Part shown: positions 37,428-51,461 of the stretch, piece after piece
Position numbering within the stretch: the first letter of the stretch is position 1
Layout of the letters: the number at the start of each line of letters is the position of its first letter
Assembly: GCA_947477565.1 (NCBI GenBank)
Contig: CANJUR010000016.1
Location: forward strand, 1-64,000
Length of the DNA stretch: 64,000 nucleotides
Reading direction: 5' to 3'
From: Deltaproteobacteria bacterium
GTDB taxonomy: Bacteria; Myxococcota_A; Polyangia; Polyangiales; Ga0077539
The notes under the pieces: model-generated
The model's input: the letters and a program-made list of their open reading frames with translations, nothing else
What the model was told of the DNA's origin: nothing
The model's database searches: none
Made by a program: the position numbers and the translations under genes

Positions 37428-38393
37428 TCAGTTTCGTCGATGGAGGCGAAACTCCACCAGCATCCCCGTGGGGCCACCCTCGAGGTTGCCGAAGTTGCGC
37501 GTCGCACCCTCCCGCGCCGGAAGATTGAGCGTCGAGCCGAGGAGGGGCAGCGTGCGAGGCGCGTCGATGTGACGGTCAGCGTGCGCCAACTCTGGCGAAC
37601 TGGCTCGCTGACCGTCAAGGTCGAGCAGAAGTTGCCCGCTCGCCGGGTCTACCCGTCCAGCCACCGCCGTGATCGTGTTGCCCCCGAGCGCACGGCCACG
37701 GCGGACGGTGCTCTCTTCGCAGGTTCCGAAGTGGGCGAGGCGCGCCACGCAGCGAGACGGACCCAGGGACTCGATCCTCAGATCGTCTCGCACGGTGAGG
37801 TCGATCGCCATGCCCCGACAGGTCAGGTCATAGTTGGCCAGGGGGCTCATTCCGACACAACGCGACGCATGAGTGGTGTCTACCTCCAGTCGCCATGATC
37901 GCTCGATGAGACGCAGCGAAGTCGTCATCGCTACGCTGTCCACCACGCGGGCACCCTCGGAGAGATCGACGCGGACGCGCACCTCAAGCTCCGGAGGATC
38001 CGGGATCTGAAGCGGTGCGGTGTACCGCACGTTGGCGTTGAAGCCCGGAGTGAGGCCCCCGACACCGGCAACATTCGTTGATCCACTCGACGACCACTGC
38101 ACCCGCAAGGACCGACCCGCACCGAGGTCGCCGACTTGCGGAACCGCCGGGGGACCTTCCCCCGTCGGATTGCGCGTCGAGGGGATGCCCGTACACCAAA
38201 CCTCCAGTTCGGCGGTCGCGCCCGGCACCAACACCCGACGGTTTACGTCCAGTCGGCACGAGAAGCGCCCCGCGTTCGAGGGGTTGAGTGGCCCCCCGGC
38301 AGGCGCACCGGCGTCCTGTGCCTGCGCCGCCGAAGCGGCCATGAACAACACGCACGCGGGCGTAATCGCCCTAAAAATCTGCTGATTATTCAT
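37428..38393 (-). CDS. hypothetical exported protein
   Basis: MNNQQIFRAITPACVLFMAASAAQAQD signal peptide. Confidence 0.7.
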   Translation of the reverse strand: MNNQQIFRAITPACVLFMAASAAQAQDAGAPAGGPLNPSNAGRFSCRLDVNRRVLVPGATAELEVWCTGIPSTRNPTGEGPPAVPQVGDLGAGRSLRVQWSSSGSTNVAGVGGLTPGFNANVRYTAPLQIPDPPELEVRVRVDLSEGARVVDSVAMTTSLRLIERSWRLEVDTTHASRCVGMSPLANYDLTCRGMAIDLTVRDDLRIESLGPSRCVARLAHFGTCEESTVRRGRALGGNTITAVAGRVDPASGQLLLDLDGQRASSPELAHADRHIDAPRTLPLLGSTLNLPAREGATRNFGNLEGGPTGMLVEFRLHRRN

Positions 38394-38560
38394 TGGCCTC
38401 CAAGTGTGCTCCCGCAACGCGAAGCGTCGCAACATCCTGCGCAGCAGAACGCCGGGTGTAGCGGCCACATTCATCGACCGCCAACGCCGATGATCACGAA
38501 CGGAAGGCTCGCGAAGAGGACCTTGCTTTTATGAAGGGAGGTAATGTCCGAGGCGGGGCG

Positions 38561-40996
<2,436 letters not shown>

Positions 40997-41211
40997 TCGA
41001 TCACCTCGGCTGCGCCACAGAAACAACGCTCGCCCCGAAGTGTCGTGCCTGATCCCGCGCACCAAGCGCGCACCTCACGCGACCTCGAAAACAAGCGCCT
41101 CTGGGCAATTGTGGGCGGACCTTAGTCACTTGACTCCCGCATGGCAACGGCACTTCTGGGGCCAACGCCCGCGAAGGTCGAGACCGAGCGACGCACCCGA
41201 CGCCGCGACCG

Positions 41212-42498
41212 TCAGTACCAGCCGCCCACCGCAGGCACCAACGGAAGAGCTAGTCGCTGATCCATCCGACGATCGTCGGCGATCTCCTCGAAGTAGCGCC
41301 GCCACCCCGGCACGCCCTCCACCAGTCGGAGGAAAACGCCGCGCGGCAGCACCAACACCATCCCCCCCTCGGTGGCCGTCACCGTCGCCGTCACCGGAAC
41401 GCTCTCGATCATCGAGATCTCCCCGAAGACATCGCCAGGTCCGAGGTCCGCCATCGATGCGGCTCCGTGCGGGGTAGCGCGCGTGACGGACACCGCACCA
41501 TGCAACACCACATGCAACCCGCTGCCGGGCTCCCCTTCGCGCAGCAGCACCTGTCCCGGCACGATCGCCACAGGCTCGAAGCGCGACCCCAGTTGCAGGC
41601 GCTGGCCGGCGTCGAAGGGCTCGAACATCGGGTGCGTGTCGAGCAGCCGCCTCACCAACCGCTGCCGCATGAAGCGCTCCAGCGTAGCGGCGATCACGGG
41701 CAGGTCTTGCGCAGCTACGGTCAACGCATCGCGCCCAAAAACAAGCACATCTGAAGGCTCCGTCGCGGTCACCGTCGCGGCGCGAGGGGAGGCGGAGAGC
41801 AGGGCCATCTCGCCGAAAATCGTACCCTCTTCGAGCAGGGCGAGAGCTTCCCCGTTCCGAGCGACGCGGACCCTCCCCCGCGCCAGCAGGAAGAACGAAT
41901 CCCCCGGATCGCCCTCGTGCACCACTGCCTCGCCCGCCGCCAGTGATCGTCGCTTTACGACAGCGAGTATGTTCGCGAGGGCCTCCGGCGGCAGCTCAGA
42001 AAGCAACGGCATCGCTGGAACGATCTCTGGCCAGACGGGCAGACCCTCGCGCGATGCCCCGAGCGCCGCAGCAGCGTCGCAGACCTCATCATCACTCCAG
42101 GCGTTCGGAACCCACGCCTCGGACGGCACCACCATGGACGCATCGGGGCGACCAAGGCGCACCGCGCGACCGAGCGCGTCCGAGCCCGCGGCATAGCGCG
42201 AGGCGAAGTTCGGAAGCAGCGCGCGCGCGGCCGGGTCGAGCGACTCCAGCGCCTTCAACGCCACGATCGCGGTCAAAGGGTGGCCCGCGGCGCTCGACTC
42301 CGCGAGCACCAGCGCGAATACCTGCGCGGCCTGCGGCAGTCGCCCGAGCGCCGTCAGCGTGTCGGCGATGCCCAGGCGCGAATCAAAGTCGTGCGGGGCA
42401 GAACGCACCATCGAGACCAGGCCGCGCAATGCGTCGATCGGGGCATGAGCAAGCAGGGCAGATTCGATCTGTTCAGCGAGGTCGCGTCGCGTAGGCAT
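41212..42498 (-). CDS. cyclic nucleotide-binding domain protein (two cNMP-binding domains, helical N-terminus)
   Basis: Two CRP-like domains (GEAVVHEGDPGDSFFLLARGRVRVAR; GQVLLREGEPGSGLHVVLHGAVSVTR). Confidence 0.88.
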   Translation of the reverse strand: MPTRRDLAEQIESALLAHAPIDALRGLVSMVRSAPHDFDSRLGIADTLTALGRLPQAAQVFALVLAESSAAGHPLTAIVALKALESLDPAARALLPNFASRYAAGSDALGRAVRLGRPDASMVVPSEAWVPNAWSDDEVCDAAAALGASREGLPVWPEIVPAMPLLSELPPEALANILAVVKRRSLAAGEAVVHEGDPGDSFFLLARGRVRVARNGEALALLEEGTIFGEMALLSASPRAATVTATEPSDVLVFGRDALTVAAQDLPVIAATLERFMRQRLVRRLLDTHPMFEPFDAGQRLQLGSRFEPVAIVPGQVLLREGEPGSGLHVVLHGAVSVTRATPHGAASMADLGPGDVFGEISMIESVPVTATVTATEGGMVLVLPRGVFLRLVEGVPGWRRYFEEIADDRRMDQRLALPLVPAVGGWY

Positions 42499-42569
42499 CG
42501 GTGCGTGACGATACCCCGGCACGCCTGCCGCTGGCACGACCCCGCGGTGGCTGGTACAGCGTGCACGGT

Positions 42570-43202
42570 ATGGACACCTCCACGCTTGAATTGCGCTTTC
42601 GAATCGGATCGATTCCCGTGGTCGTCGAGCCGTGGTTCTGGCTGTCCGGGCTGATGCTCAACATGTCTAGCCTGCAGGGGCCGCGCATCGTGCTGTGGCT
42701 GCTGGTGTTCTTCGTCTCGGTGCTGGTTCACGAGCTTGGTCACGCGCTGGCCACCCTCGCCTTCGGCGCGCGCGCGAGCATCCGGCTGCACTCTTTTGGA
42801 GGCATCACCGCGCCGTCACGCAACCTCTCGCGCTGGCGCAACGTTGCGATGACCCTCGCGGGCCCCGGGGCAGGCTTCGCGCTCGGCATACTCGCGATGG
42901 TCACCCTGCAGATCGTTCCAATCCTCCCGCCGCTCGCCTCGTGGACCCTCAACCAACTGATGTACGCGAACTTCTTCTGGGGTGCGATGAACCTGCTGCC
43001 CATCCCTCCGCTCGATGGCGGACACGTACTGCTCAACGTCCTCGGCCGACGACACGAGCGCACCGCCCGCGTCATCGCCGTCGCCGTCGCCGGGCTGGTC
43101 GTGCTCTACGGCCTCTCGTCCGGTCAATTCTTCCTCACTGTGATGTTTGGCCTGCTCGCATTCCAGAATGTCCAGACGCTACGGGCGATGAGCAGCCACT
43201 GA
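42570..43202 (+). CDS. site-2 protease family protein
   Basis: VSVLVHELGHALATLAFGA HExxH motif and NLLPIPPLDGGHVL. Confidence 0.9.
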   Translation: MDTSTLELRFRIGSIPVVVEPWFWLSGLMLNMSSLQGPRIVLWLLVFFVSVLVHELGHALATLAFGARASIRLHSFGGITAPSRNLSRWRNVAMTLAGPGAGFALGILAMVTLQIVPILPPLASWTLNQLMYANFFWGAMNLLPIPPLDGGHVLLNVLGRRHERTARVIAVAVAGLVVLYGLSSGQFFLTVMFGLLAFQNVQTLRAMSSH

Positions 43203-43302
43203 ACTCTTCAGGTCTCCGCCTGCTCGAAGGGAACCTCTTCGCGAGATGCCAGAAATTCCGCACGGAAAGAAGGCCGTCATCATCACGGAGCCAACCACGC
43301 TG

Positions 43303-43890
43303 TCACCTCGCTGGAGCTGTGCACCGAGCCGGGGGCCCGCGAGCGCGGCACCGCAGTAACCCGTGGCGTGGATCGTCGCCTCCCGAAAGGCGCCCTATCC
43401 GTGCAACTTCGGGGCGTCCTCGCGGTGCCACGTGCTCCGCCATGCACCCTCGACAAAGACCCTCGTGAGCGCCGGAATTTCCCGCGCGCCCTTTACCCGT
43501 TACGTTGGCCACTGTCGCAGTCGCCGAATCCTTCGGCGCACTGCACTGCTCAGGTCGCCGTAGCGTTGTCCCCCACAGCGCCTGCCACCCCTCACAGGCA
43601 CCACAGCGAACGGCATACGACCGCAGATCGAAGCACCGTGTGCCGCAGCGCGCCGTTGTCGCATCGAGCGTCACGTTCGCGGTCACGACCTCCATGGTGC
43701 CCGCGGCGTCGCCGCCCGTCCCGGCGTCCGTAAGCCGACGGCGCCGTCGGTCGCTCGGATATTTTGTGATGCACGATCCGCGGTGTGTCGGATCGGCCGC
43801 CGCGGCGTCGCAGGTCGATGCGTGCCCATGGAGATCGGCATTCGCCCGCTCTGGCCCCGAAACCCAACGCGACGATGCACGCGAGCACGG
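43303..43890 (-). pseudogene. degraded Cys-rich lipoprotein-like remnant
   Basis: ARCGTRCFDLRSYAVRCGACEG matches the CxxxCxDLxSDxxxCGxCG style common in myxobacterial lipoproteins. Reading frame upstream is broken (MLACIVALGFGARAGE in another frame); no intact CDS fills about 970 bp. Confidence 0.35.
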
Positions 43891-44178
43891 TTGCCGTAGC
43901 CCTGATCAGCCGCGCCGATTGCGTGCCGGGGATGCTGAGGCTCGCGCGCCCAATGCCTCATTCAGCATCGCTCGGGGCGACGGTGGCCCCGCGCGCGCAC
44001 GACCACGGCGACGCGATCGCGATCGTCGTCCGGCATGGCGGTCGCTGATTGCAGGCGTTGTCCGTGGGGCGGCGGTGGTCTATGACTTCGCGCCCCGGAA
44101 GACTATGGCGGTGGTTCGGGTTGTGCCGATGCACGACAACCACCGCGGTGCTCTCCGCGGATACGGAAGGAACCCTCG

Positions 44179-47100
44179 ATGATCCCCTGGCTGCTCCAGA
44201 AGGTTTTTGGCACGAAGCACGAGCGCGAGCTGAAGAAGATCCGCCCGCTGGTGGTGGCCATCAACGAGTTGGAGCCGAAGATGCGCGAGCTCTCGGATGA
44301 CGGCCTGCGTGGGAAGACGGTGGCCTTCAAAGAGCGCGTCGGCAACGGGGAGCACCTCGACAAAATGCTGCCTGAGGCGTTCGCGGTCTGCCGCGAGGCC
44401 GGTCGGCGTGTGCTCAACATGCGGCACTTCGACGTTCAACTCATCGGCGGCATCACCCTGCACCGCGGAACGATCGCGGAGATGAAGACCGGCGAGGGAA
44501 AGACGCTCGTCGCGACGCTGGCGAGCTACCTCAACGCCCTCGAAGGCAAAGGGGTGCACATCGTTACGGTGAACGACTACCTCGCCACCCGCGACTCGGA
44601 GTGGATGGGGCGCATCCACCGCTCGCTCGGCCTCGAGGTCGGCGTGGTGGTCAACAGCCAGAGCGACCGCGAGAAGAAGGCCGCCTACCGGGCGGATATC
44701 ACCTACGGCCAGAACAACGAGTTCGGCTTCGACTACCTCCGCGACAACATGAAGTTCTCGGTCTACGACTGCGCGCAGAGGGAATTGAACTTCGCCATCA
44801 TCGACGAGGTTGACTCGATTCTCATCGATGAAGCGCGCACGCCGCTGATCATTTCGGGGCAAGGCGAGACGAGTACTCACCTCTACGGCGAGGTCACCAA
44901 GGTGATCCCGTACTTGCGCCGCGACGAGCACTACGTGGTGGACGAGAAGGCTCACTCGGTGTCGCTCACGGACGAGGGCATCGACGAGGCGCAGCGTCGG
45001 TTGAAGGTGAAAAACCTCTATGATCCCGCGCACATCGAGGAGCTGCATATCCTCCAGCAGTGCCTGCGTGCGAGCACGCTCTACAAGCGCGACGTGAACT
45101 ACATGGTCAGCGACGCCGGCGAGGTGCTGATCATCGACGAGTTCACCGGGAGGGTGCTTTCCGGTCGGCGATGGAGCGACGGGCTCCACCAGGCCGTGGA
45201 GGCGAAGGAACACGTCCGCGTGCGCGAAGAGAACCGCACGATGGCGACGATCACCTTCCAGAATCTCTTCCGTCTCTACAAGAAGCTCTCTGGGATGACC
45301 GGCACGGCGGAGACCGAAGCCGAGGAGCTGCACAAGATCTACAAACTGGAAGTGCTGCAGATTCCGACCAACCGGAACATCCAGCGCAAGGACTACGACG
45401 ACCTCGTCTACAAGACCGAGCGCGAGAAGTTCAAGGCGGTGGTCGAGGAGATCGCGGACAGCGTAGAGCGCGGACAGCCCTCGCTGGTGGGCACGGTCTC
45501 GGTGGAGAAGTCCGAGGCCATCGCGTCGCTGCTGCGCAAGCGCGGCATTAAGCATGAGGTGCTCAACGCGAAGCAGCACGAGCGCGAGGCGTTTATCGTG
45601 GCGCAGGCCGGGCGCAAGGGCTCCGTCACCGTGGCGACCAACATGGCCGGCCGCGGGACGGACATCATCCTCGGCGGCAACGCGGAGATGCTCGCGAAGG
45701 CCGAGATGATCCTCGCGCGAAAGGATCCGACTTCGGAGGAGCACCTCGGCGAACTCGATGTGCTCATCGCCCAGTACAAAGAGCGCTGCGAGAAGGAGCG
45801 CGAAGAGGTCGTCGGGGCGGGCGGTTTGCACATCATCGGCACCGAGCGGCACGAGTCGCGGCGCATCGACAACCAACTTCGCGGTCGCGCGGGACGGCAG
45901 GGAGACCCCGGGAGTTCGCGCTTCTACCTGTCGCTCGAAGACGACCTGATGCGCATCTTCGCGGGTGAGCGCGTGCAGTCGATCATGGATCGGCTCGGGA
46001 TGGAGGAAGATGTTCCGATCGAGCACCCGTGGGTGACGCGCTCGGTGGAGAACGCGCAGAAGAAGGTCGAGGCCCGCAACTTCGATCAGCGCAAGAACGT
46101 CCTCGAATACGACGACGTGATGAACCAGCAGCGCAAGGCTGTTTACAAGCTCCGTAAGGAGGTGCTGCTCGGGATGTACACCCGCGAGGTGCACGCGGAT
46201 GACAGCGATGCTGCGCCGACCATCGCCGCCCGTGAGTGGGACGAAGCCACGATGAAGCGCCTCGGTGAGGTGCTCGACGCGATGATGCGGCATTTCCCGG
46301 TGCCGAGCGGCGTGCGCCCACCGTCGACGTTGGAGGAGATGGAGGGCTTCGACCCCGAGCGCCTTGGCATGGAGGTTTATCACTATTTCGGCGCGCGAGT
46401 GGACCTGGCGAAGCTCGTCGCGGACCCGAAGGCCGCGCATAAGAAGTTGCTCACGGAGGTCGCGCACTCGATGCAGATGCAGCGAGAGCGTGTGCTCGAC
46501 CTGACCGACGAGGTCATCGCCCGGGACATCGGGAAGCACGCGCCGGAGAAGGCCACCTCGCGCGAGGAGTGGAACCTTGAAGCGATCAGTTCGCTCTTCT
46601 TTGAGCGCTTCGGCGAGAAGGCGCAGGACCTGGACGCCGTCCATGGCGGTCGCGACGAGATCGCGCGGGCGCTCTATGCGCAGGCCGAAAGGATCTTCGA
46701 TGCGCGCGAAGGCGACGCAGAGCCGGAGTTGATCCTGCGGGCGTTCAAGTCGCTGATGCTCGAAGAGGTCGATCGGGCGTGGATGGACCACCTGACCAAC
46801 ATGGAACACCTCCGCGACGGCATCGGTCTGCGCAGCTTCGGCCAGCGCGACCCGAAGCTCGAGTACAAGAAGGAGGGCTTCGACATGTTCACCGCGATGA
46901 TGGAGTCGGTGAACGCAGGAGTGCTCACGAAGCTGTTTCACATCCAGGTGCGCAAGGAGGAAGAGCTCGCGCAGATGGAGGTTCAAGAGGCCCGCCGCTA
47001 CGAAGAGCGGCAACGACGGATGGTGGCCTCGCACGCGGGTGACTCGGGCGTGGACGAGGGCTCCGAGGCCGACCTGGTCTCGGCGCTCGCGAGCCTGGGC

Positions 47101-47397
47101 CTGGACCCCTCGAAGGTGCAGGCGGTCCGGGCGCGCGCTCCGAAGAGTCGCAGCACCGGCGCTAGCGTAACGTCGACGCCGCGTGCTTCGACCGCACCGG
47201 TGGCCGAGGATGCCCTCTCCATCGATGACGCTTCGAAGTTGGAGGAGGGCGCTCCATCCACGGAGGGCCTCCAGGCGGTGCGCACCCGTGCCCCGAAGAT
47301 CGGCCGCAACGACAACTGCCCGTGCGGCTCAGGCAAGAAGTACAAGGACTGCCACGGCGCGCCAGGCACCACCTCGAACGACAGCACCCCGGCCTGA
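44179..47397 (+). CDS. secA: preprotein translocase ATPase SecA
   Basis: [52 protein letters not shown]-terminal SEC-C motif [17 protein letters not shown]. Confidence 0.98.
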   Translation: MIPWLLQKVFGTKHERELKKIRPLVVAINELEPKMRELSDDGLRGKTVAFKERVGNGEHLDKMLPEAFAVCREAGRRVLNMRHFDVQLIGGITLHRGTIAEMKTGEGKTLVATLASYLNALEGKGVHIVTVNDYLATRDSEWMGRIHRSLGLEVGVVVNSQSDREKKAAYRADITYGQNNEFGFDYLRDNMKFSVYDCAQRELNFAIIDEVDSILIDEARTPLIISGQGETSTHLYGEVTKVIPYLRRDEHYVVDEKAHSVSLTDEGIDEAQRRLKVKNLYDPAHIEELHILQQCLRASTLYKRDVNYMVSDAGEVLIIDEFTGRVLSGRRWSDGLHQAVEAKEHVRVREENRTMATITFQNLFRLYKKLSGMTGTAETEAEELHKIYKLEVLQIPTNRNIQRKDYDDLVYKTEREKFKAVVEEIADSVERGQPSLVGTVSVEKSEAIASLLRKRGIKHEVLNAKQHEREAFIVAQAGRKGSVTVATNMAGRGTDIILGGNAEMLAKAEMILARKDPTSEEHLGELDVLIAQYKERCEKEREEVVGAGGLHIIGTERHESRRIDNQLRGRAGRQGDPGSSRFYLSLEDDLMRIFAGERVQSIMDRLGMEEDVPIEHPWVTRSVENAQKKVEARNFDQRKNVLEYDDVMNQQRKAVYKLRKEVLLGMYTREVHADDSDAAPTIAAREWDEATMKRLGEVLDAMMRHFPVPSGVRPPSTLEEMEGFDPERLGMEVYHYFGARVDLAKLVADPKAAHKKLLTEVAHSMQMQRERVLDLTDEVIARDIGKHAPEKATSREEWNLEAISSLFFERFGEKAQDLDAVHGGRDEIARALYAQAERIFDAREGDAEPELILRAFKSLMLEEVDRAWMDHLTNMEHLRDGIGLRSFGQRDPKLEYKKEGFDMFTAMMESVNAGVLTKLFHIQVRKEEELAQMEVQEARRYEERQRRMVASHAGDSGVDEGSEADLVSALASLGLDPSKVQAVRARAPKSRSTGASVTSTPRASTAPVAEDALSIDDASKLEEGAPSTEGLQAVRTRAPKIGRNDNCPCGSGKKYKDCHGAPGTTSNDSTPA

Positions 47398-47412
47398 TCT
47401 CCCGCCTCCGAG

Positions 47413-47432
47413 GGTCGGCTTAGCGGCCGACC
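47413..47432. terminator. hairpin after secA
   Basis: ggtcggc / gccgacc 7-bp stem then ttt; overlaps the mutL 3-prime end. Confidence 0.4.
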
Positions 47433-49303
47433 TTTCGCTCCAACTCCCCCCACCGCAGCGTAAAGACCACGGGCCGCCCATGCGGGCAGTGCCCGGCGAA
47501 GTCCACCGTGTCGAGCGCCAGCAGCAGCGCCCGAACCTCTTCTGGCGCCATCTCGTCGCCACCGCGCACGGAGCCGTGACAAGCCATCGTCGCCAGCACC
47601 AGATCGACGGCCTTGCTGAAATCGTTGCCCTGCCGCGCGAGTTCGGCAATCAGGTCGCGCGCCAGCCTCCGAGGATCAGCCCGCAAAAGCATCGCCGGCA
47701 CCGCCCGCACCGCCACCGTCGTCGGCCCGAGCGGCGCGAGATCGAGCCCGACGGAGAGGAGTTCCTCGGTGCGTTCTTCGACTAACGCGACCTCATCGGC
47801 CGCCAACTCGACGCGCTCAGGCACCAGCAGAGGCTGCATCGGGACGCTTCGCGCAAGGTACGAACGGCGGAGTCGCTCAAAGGTCACCCGCTCGGCCGCG
47901 GCGTGCTGGTCAAGGATCACCACACCGCTCTCGCCCTCGCACACGAGAAACATTCGCCGCAGTTGTCCGACGTAGCGCAGCGCTCCAAAGGTGGAGCCGT
48001 GGAGTTCACTGCGCGCGGAGCCAGCATCGAAGTGTCGCGGCTCGGCCAGCATCTGGGGGACGCTCGGACGCGTCGATTCAGCGTACCCGGCCGGAGGAGA
48101 TGGCGCGGCCGCCAGCCGTGCCCATGGGTCCGTCGCATCCGGGGCAGCGCCCAGAAAGGCCGCCAGCACGTGCTGCTCCGTGGGCAAGCGCGGGGATTCT
48201 TCGAGCCGTGGCGATGCAGGATGGCTTACCAGATCAGGTAAGTGATGCGTTGGCGCCGCGGGTCCGGGGGAGAGGTGCTCGGTCCAGAAGTCGCGCGGAC
48301 GGGTGGCGGCGTGAGCCCACGGAGCGGTCGCTGCGGCGTCGCGCAGGACGGACATCACGGCCTCGAATACGGCACCCTGTGACGCAAAGCGCACCTCGGT
48401 CTTCTGCGGGTGGACGTTGACATCGACGTCCTCCGGCGGAACCTCCACCAGCACTGCCCCGGCGGGGTAGCGCCCGGATTCCAGGGTCGAGCCGTACGCC
48501 TGCGCCACCGCCCGCAGCAGCAACCGATCCTTCACGTGACGACCGTTGACGTAGAGCATGAGGTGTGAGGCGCCGCTTCGCGCCCGCTCCGGGGGACCGA
48601 GGAGCGCCACGACACGCACCTTGCCACGCGACCCGCGCAGTTCGGCCAAGGGCTCGTCGGGCAGCAACTCCCGCACCCGCGCCGCGACGTCCGCGTGCCG
48701 CAGAAACTCCCGCACCACCTTGCCATCGCGGCGCACGACGAAGCGCACCTCGGGCTTCGCGACCGCCAAACGCACGAGCCCTTCGACGCACGCCGCTCCC
48801 TCCGTCTGCGGGGTTCGCATGAACTTCCGTCTCGCGGGCGTGTTGAAGAAGAGGTCTTCCACGCTGACCGTGGTGCCCTCGGCGCAGCCCGCCGGGCGCA
48901 GCACCGCAGTCGCGCCACCCTCCACCACGGCCTCGTTGCCCTCCGCGGTGCCACGCGCGCGCGACGTGACGCGGGTGCGCGACACCGAGGCAATCGAGGG
49001 CAGCGCCTCGCCGCGGAAGCCGTAGGTGCCGACCCCGACGAGGTCCTCCGCCGAGCGGATCTTGCTCGTCGCGTGGCGAAGCAACGCAAGGGCTAAGTCA
49101 TCCACGCCCATGCCGAGGCCGTCGTCGGTGACGGCGATGCGTGCGAGTCCTCCGCCGTCGATGGACACGGTGATCGTAGTGGCCCCGGCGTCGAGGGCAT
49201 TCTCGACGAGTTCCTTCATGACGGAGGCTGGGCGTTCGACCACCTCCCCGGCTGCGATCTGGTTGGCGACCTCTGGCGGGAGCAAGGCTACAGCTGACAC
49301 CAC
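47420..49303 (-). CDS. mutL: DNA mismatch repair protein MutL
   Basis: IAAGEVVERPASVMKELVENALDAGAT, DDGLGM, HATSKI, GFRGEALPSIASVS; C-terminal VILDQHAAAERV, ACHGSVRGGDEM. Confidence 0.96.
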   Translation of the reverse strand: MVSAVALLPPEVANQIAAGEVVERPASVMKELVENALDAGATTITVSIDGGGLARIAVTDDGLGMGVDDLALALLRHATSKIRSAEDLVGVGTYGFRGEALPSIASVSRTRVTSRARGTAEGNEAVVEGGATAVLRPAGCAEGTTVSVEDLFFNTPARRKFMRTPQTEGAACVEGLVRLAVAKPEVRFVVRRDGKVVREFLRHADVAARVRELLPDEPLAELRGSRGKVRVVALLGPPERARSGASHLMLYVNGRHVKDRLLLRAVAQAYGSTLESGRYPAGAVLVEVPPEDVDVNVHPQKTEVRFASQGAVFEAVMSVLRDAAATAPWAHAATRPRDFWTEHLSPGPAAPTHHLPDLVSHPASPRLEESPRLPTEQHVLAAFLGAAPDATDPWARLAAAPSPPAGYAESTRPSVPQMLAEPRHFDAGSARSELHGSTFGALRYVGQLRRMFLVCEGESGVVILDQHAAAERVTFERLRRSYLARSVPMQPLLVPERVELAADEVALVEERTEELLSVGLDLAPLGPTTVAVRAVPAMLLRADPRRLARDLIAELARQGNDFSKAVDLVLATMACHGSVRGGDEMAPEEVRALLLALDTVDFAGHCPHGRPVVFTLRWGELERKVGR

Positions 49304-49388
49304 GCGAAACTATCACGGCCGCTGCGGTTCGTTCGATTGACCCCCAAACCAGCGCGATGCTAGCGTCCGAAGGCGCGGTTGGTCGTCG

Positions 49389-51461
49389 ATGGTCCGCGCG
49401 ATGACCCCAATGAAGTTCTGCCCCAAGTGCAACCTCGAGTACGACGACAGCCTCGTTTTTTGCACGCAGGACCGAACCCCGCTCAAATCGGACTTGAAGG
49501 CCGCCACCCTGCGTTCACCAGGGATAGCCCTCCGTTCCGAGCGGGGCTCGAGGCTTGTCTCCAGCCCGCTGCGCACGGCTGCCTTGCGCCCTGCGGCATC
49601 CAATGCCGCTCTCGCGACCTCGCTCGATCTTACGAGCGACCCGAACCCCGCCGAAGGGCTCACCCGCGAATTGGAGATCACGCCCTTTCAGCCGCATGCG
49701 GTGCCGCCGGACGATGACTTCGGATCGGGCGGCGAGGCTGATTCATACGCCCACTTTCCGACGCTCGCGATTTCGGCACCGATGACCGCGGACACTGCGG
49801 CACCGGCGGGTTCGAAAACTGCAAACTCGGAAGATTCCAACGACGGTGAACACGAGGAACCAGACCTCTCTGGGCAAACCATCGCGGGCCGCTACAGGGT
49901 CATCCGACAACTCGGCGAAGGCGGGATGGGCGTCGTGTATCAGGCCATCGATGAGCGACTCGACAAGCCCGTGGCGCTGAAGGTGTTGAAAGAGGATTTC
50001 TCCAAGCGTCCAGACATCGTCGCGCGCTTTACCCAGGAGGCAAAGTCCGCTGCGCGTATCAAGCACGAGAACGTGCTCGACGTGACCGACTACGGAAAGA
50101 CCGAGTCGGGCAGCTACTACATCGCGATGGAGCTACTCGTCGGCAGCGACCTCGCGGACGCGCTCCGAAAAGATGATCCGATGACCGTCGAGCGGGCGAC
50201 GGACATCGCCGTTCAGATTTGCCGCGCTCTCTCGGCGGCACACGGCCTCGGCGTGGTGCACCGCGACATGAAGCCGGAGAACGTCTTCCTGCTAAAGAGC
50301 ACCGAGGGCCGCGAGGTCGTGAAGATCGTCGATTTCGGCATCGCCCAGATGAAAGACGCGGCGGGTGAAAACACACGCAAACTCACGCGAACCGGGATGA
50401 TCTTCGGCACGCCTGAATACATGTCTCCAGAGCAGGCTGCCGGGAAGCAGATCGACCATCGCGTCGATGTGTACGCGACCGGTGTGATCCTCTACGAGAT
50501 GTTTGCCGGGCGGGTGCCTTTCGTGGGCGACAGCTTCATGGGGGTGCTCACTCAGCACATGTTCGAGGCGCCCCCCGCGATTGCTGAACTCAATCCCGAC
50601 ACCGGCGTCACCCCGGAGTTCTCCGCGGTGATCTTCAAGGCTCTCGCGAAGGATCCAAACCAGCGCTACGCCTCGATGGCTGAGTTTTCTGAAGACCTCA
50701 TCCGCGTCCGGCAGGGTTCGCGACCCTCTGCGCCGCTCGATTACTTTGCCATCGGTAGCCCGACTGCAGCGCCCGTGGCGACGGCTCCGATCCCGTCGGG
50801 TAGCTCCACCGAGGGGTCAGCCCGGTGGGCCCGCTCGGTCGGAGCGGCAGGCACCATGGAAACCGAGCGCCCGCGCAAGCGCTCCCCTGGGCCTGCCATC
50901 GCCATCGCCACGGTACTCATCGGCGGTGCTATCGCAGCTGCATTCGCTCTCGGGTCCAAGAGCAACTCAGGAAACCAGACGCGGCTCGCGGTCTCGCCCG
51001 TCGTTCCGATCCGGCCGCTGGTCCCGCCGGTGATGCGCCCGCCGGTGACGCCCCCCGCGGTCAACCCTACGATCATCGCGCCGCACCCGGTCGCTCCCGC
51101 CCACACGCTCGTCACAATGCAGGTGATCACCACGCCGACGGGCGCCCAGGTTCGCGGCGAGCCCATTGAGGGCAACGGTGTCACCTTCACGTGTACAACC
51201 CCGTGCACCGAACATGTCCCATCTGACGTACCGATGCGGTTGACGGCCCAGCGCTCAGGGCGACGGGGCACCATGGTGGTCACTCCCATCGAGGCGATGG
51301 CCCCGGTGCAGATTCAGTTGGAGGGCACGCGATTGCGTCCGTCGCCGTCTACTCCGACACCATCCACCCCACACTCCCACTCGCCCCGCTGCGGCATGCC
51401 CGACCCCGATACGGGGCTCCTGATACCTTGCTTCAATCATGACTCCGGCAATGCCCATTGA
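49389..51461 (+). CDS. Ser/Thr protein kinase with N-terminal zinc-ribbon-like segment
   Basis: MKFCPKCNLEYDDSLVFCTQD; kinase motifs GEGGMGVVYQA, VVHRDMKPENVF, DFGIAQM; TM helix and PEGA-like C-terminus. Confidence 0.93.
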   Translation: MVRAMTPMKFCPKCNLEYDDSLVFCTQDRTPLKSDLKAATLRSPGIALRSERGSRLVSSPLRTAALRPAASNAALATSLDLTSDPNPAEGLTRELEITPFQPHAVPPDDDFGSGGEADSYAHFPTLAISAPMTADTAAPAGSKTANSEDSNDGEHEEPDLSGQTIAGRYRVIRQLGEGGMGVVYQAIDERLDKPVALKVLKEDFSKRPDIVARFTQEAKSAARIKHENVLDVTDYGKTESGSYYIAMELLVGSDLADALRKDDPMTVERATDIAVQICRALSAAHGLGVVHRDMKPENVFLLKSTEGREVVKIVDFGIAQMKDAAGENTRKLTRTGMIFGTPEYMSPEQAAGKQIDHRVDVYATGVILYEMFAGRVPFVGDSFMGVLTQHMFEAPPAIAELNPDTGVTPEFSAVIFKALAKDPNQRYASMAEFSEDLIRVRQGSRPSAPLDYFAIGSPTAAPVATAPIPSGSSTEGSARWARSVGAAGTMETERPRKRSPGPAIAIATVLIGGAIAAAFALGSKSNSGNQTRLAVSPVVPIRPLVPPVMRPPVTPPAVNPTIIAPHPVAPAHTLVTMQVITTPTGAQVRGEPIEGNGVTFTCTTPCTEHVPSDVPMRLTAQRSGRRGTMVVTPIEAMAPVQIQLEGTRLRPSPSTPTPSTPHSHSPRCGMPDPDTGLLIPCFNHDSGNAH

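Noticed and set aside
44080-47034. 984-aa ORF antisense to secA
   Set aside because: Shadow ORF caused by high GC3; composition (His/Arg/Leu-rich) and full overlap with an unmistakable SecA argue against coding.
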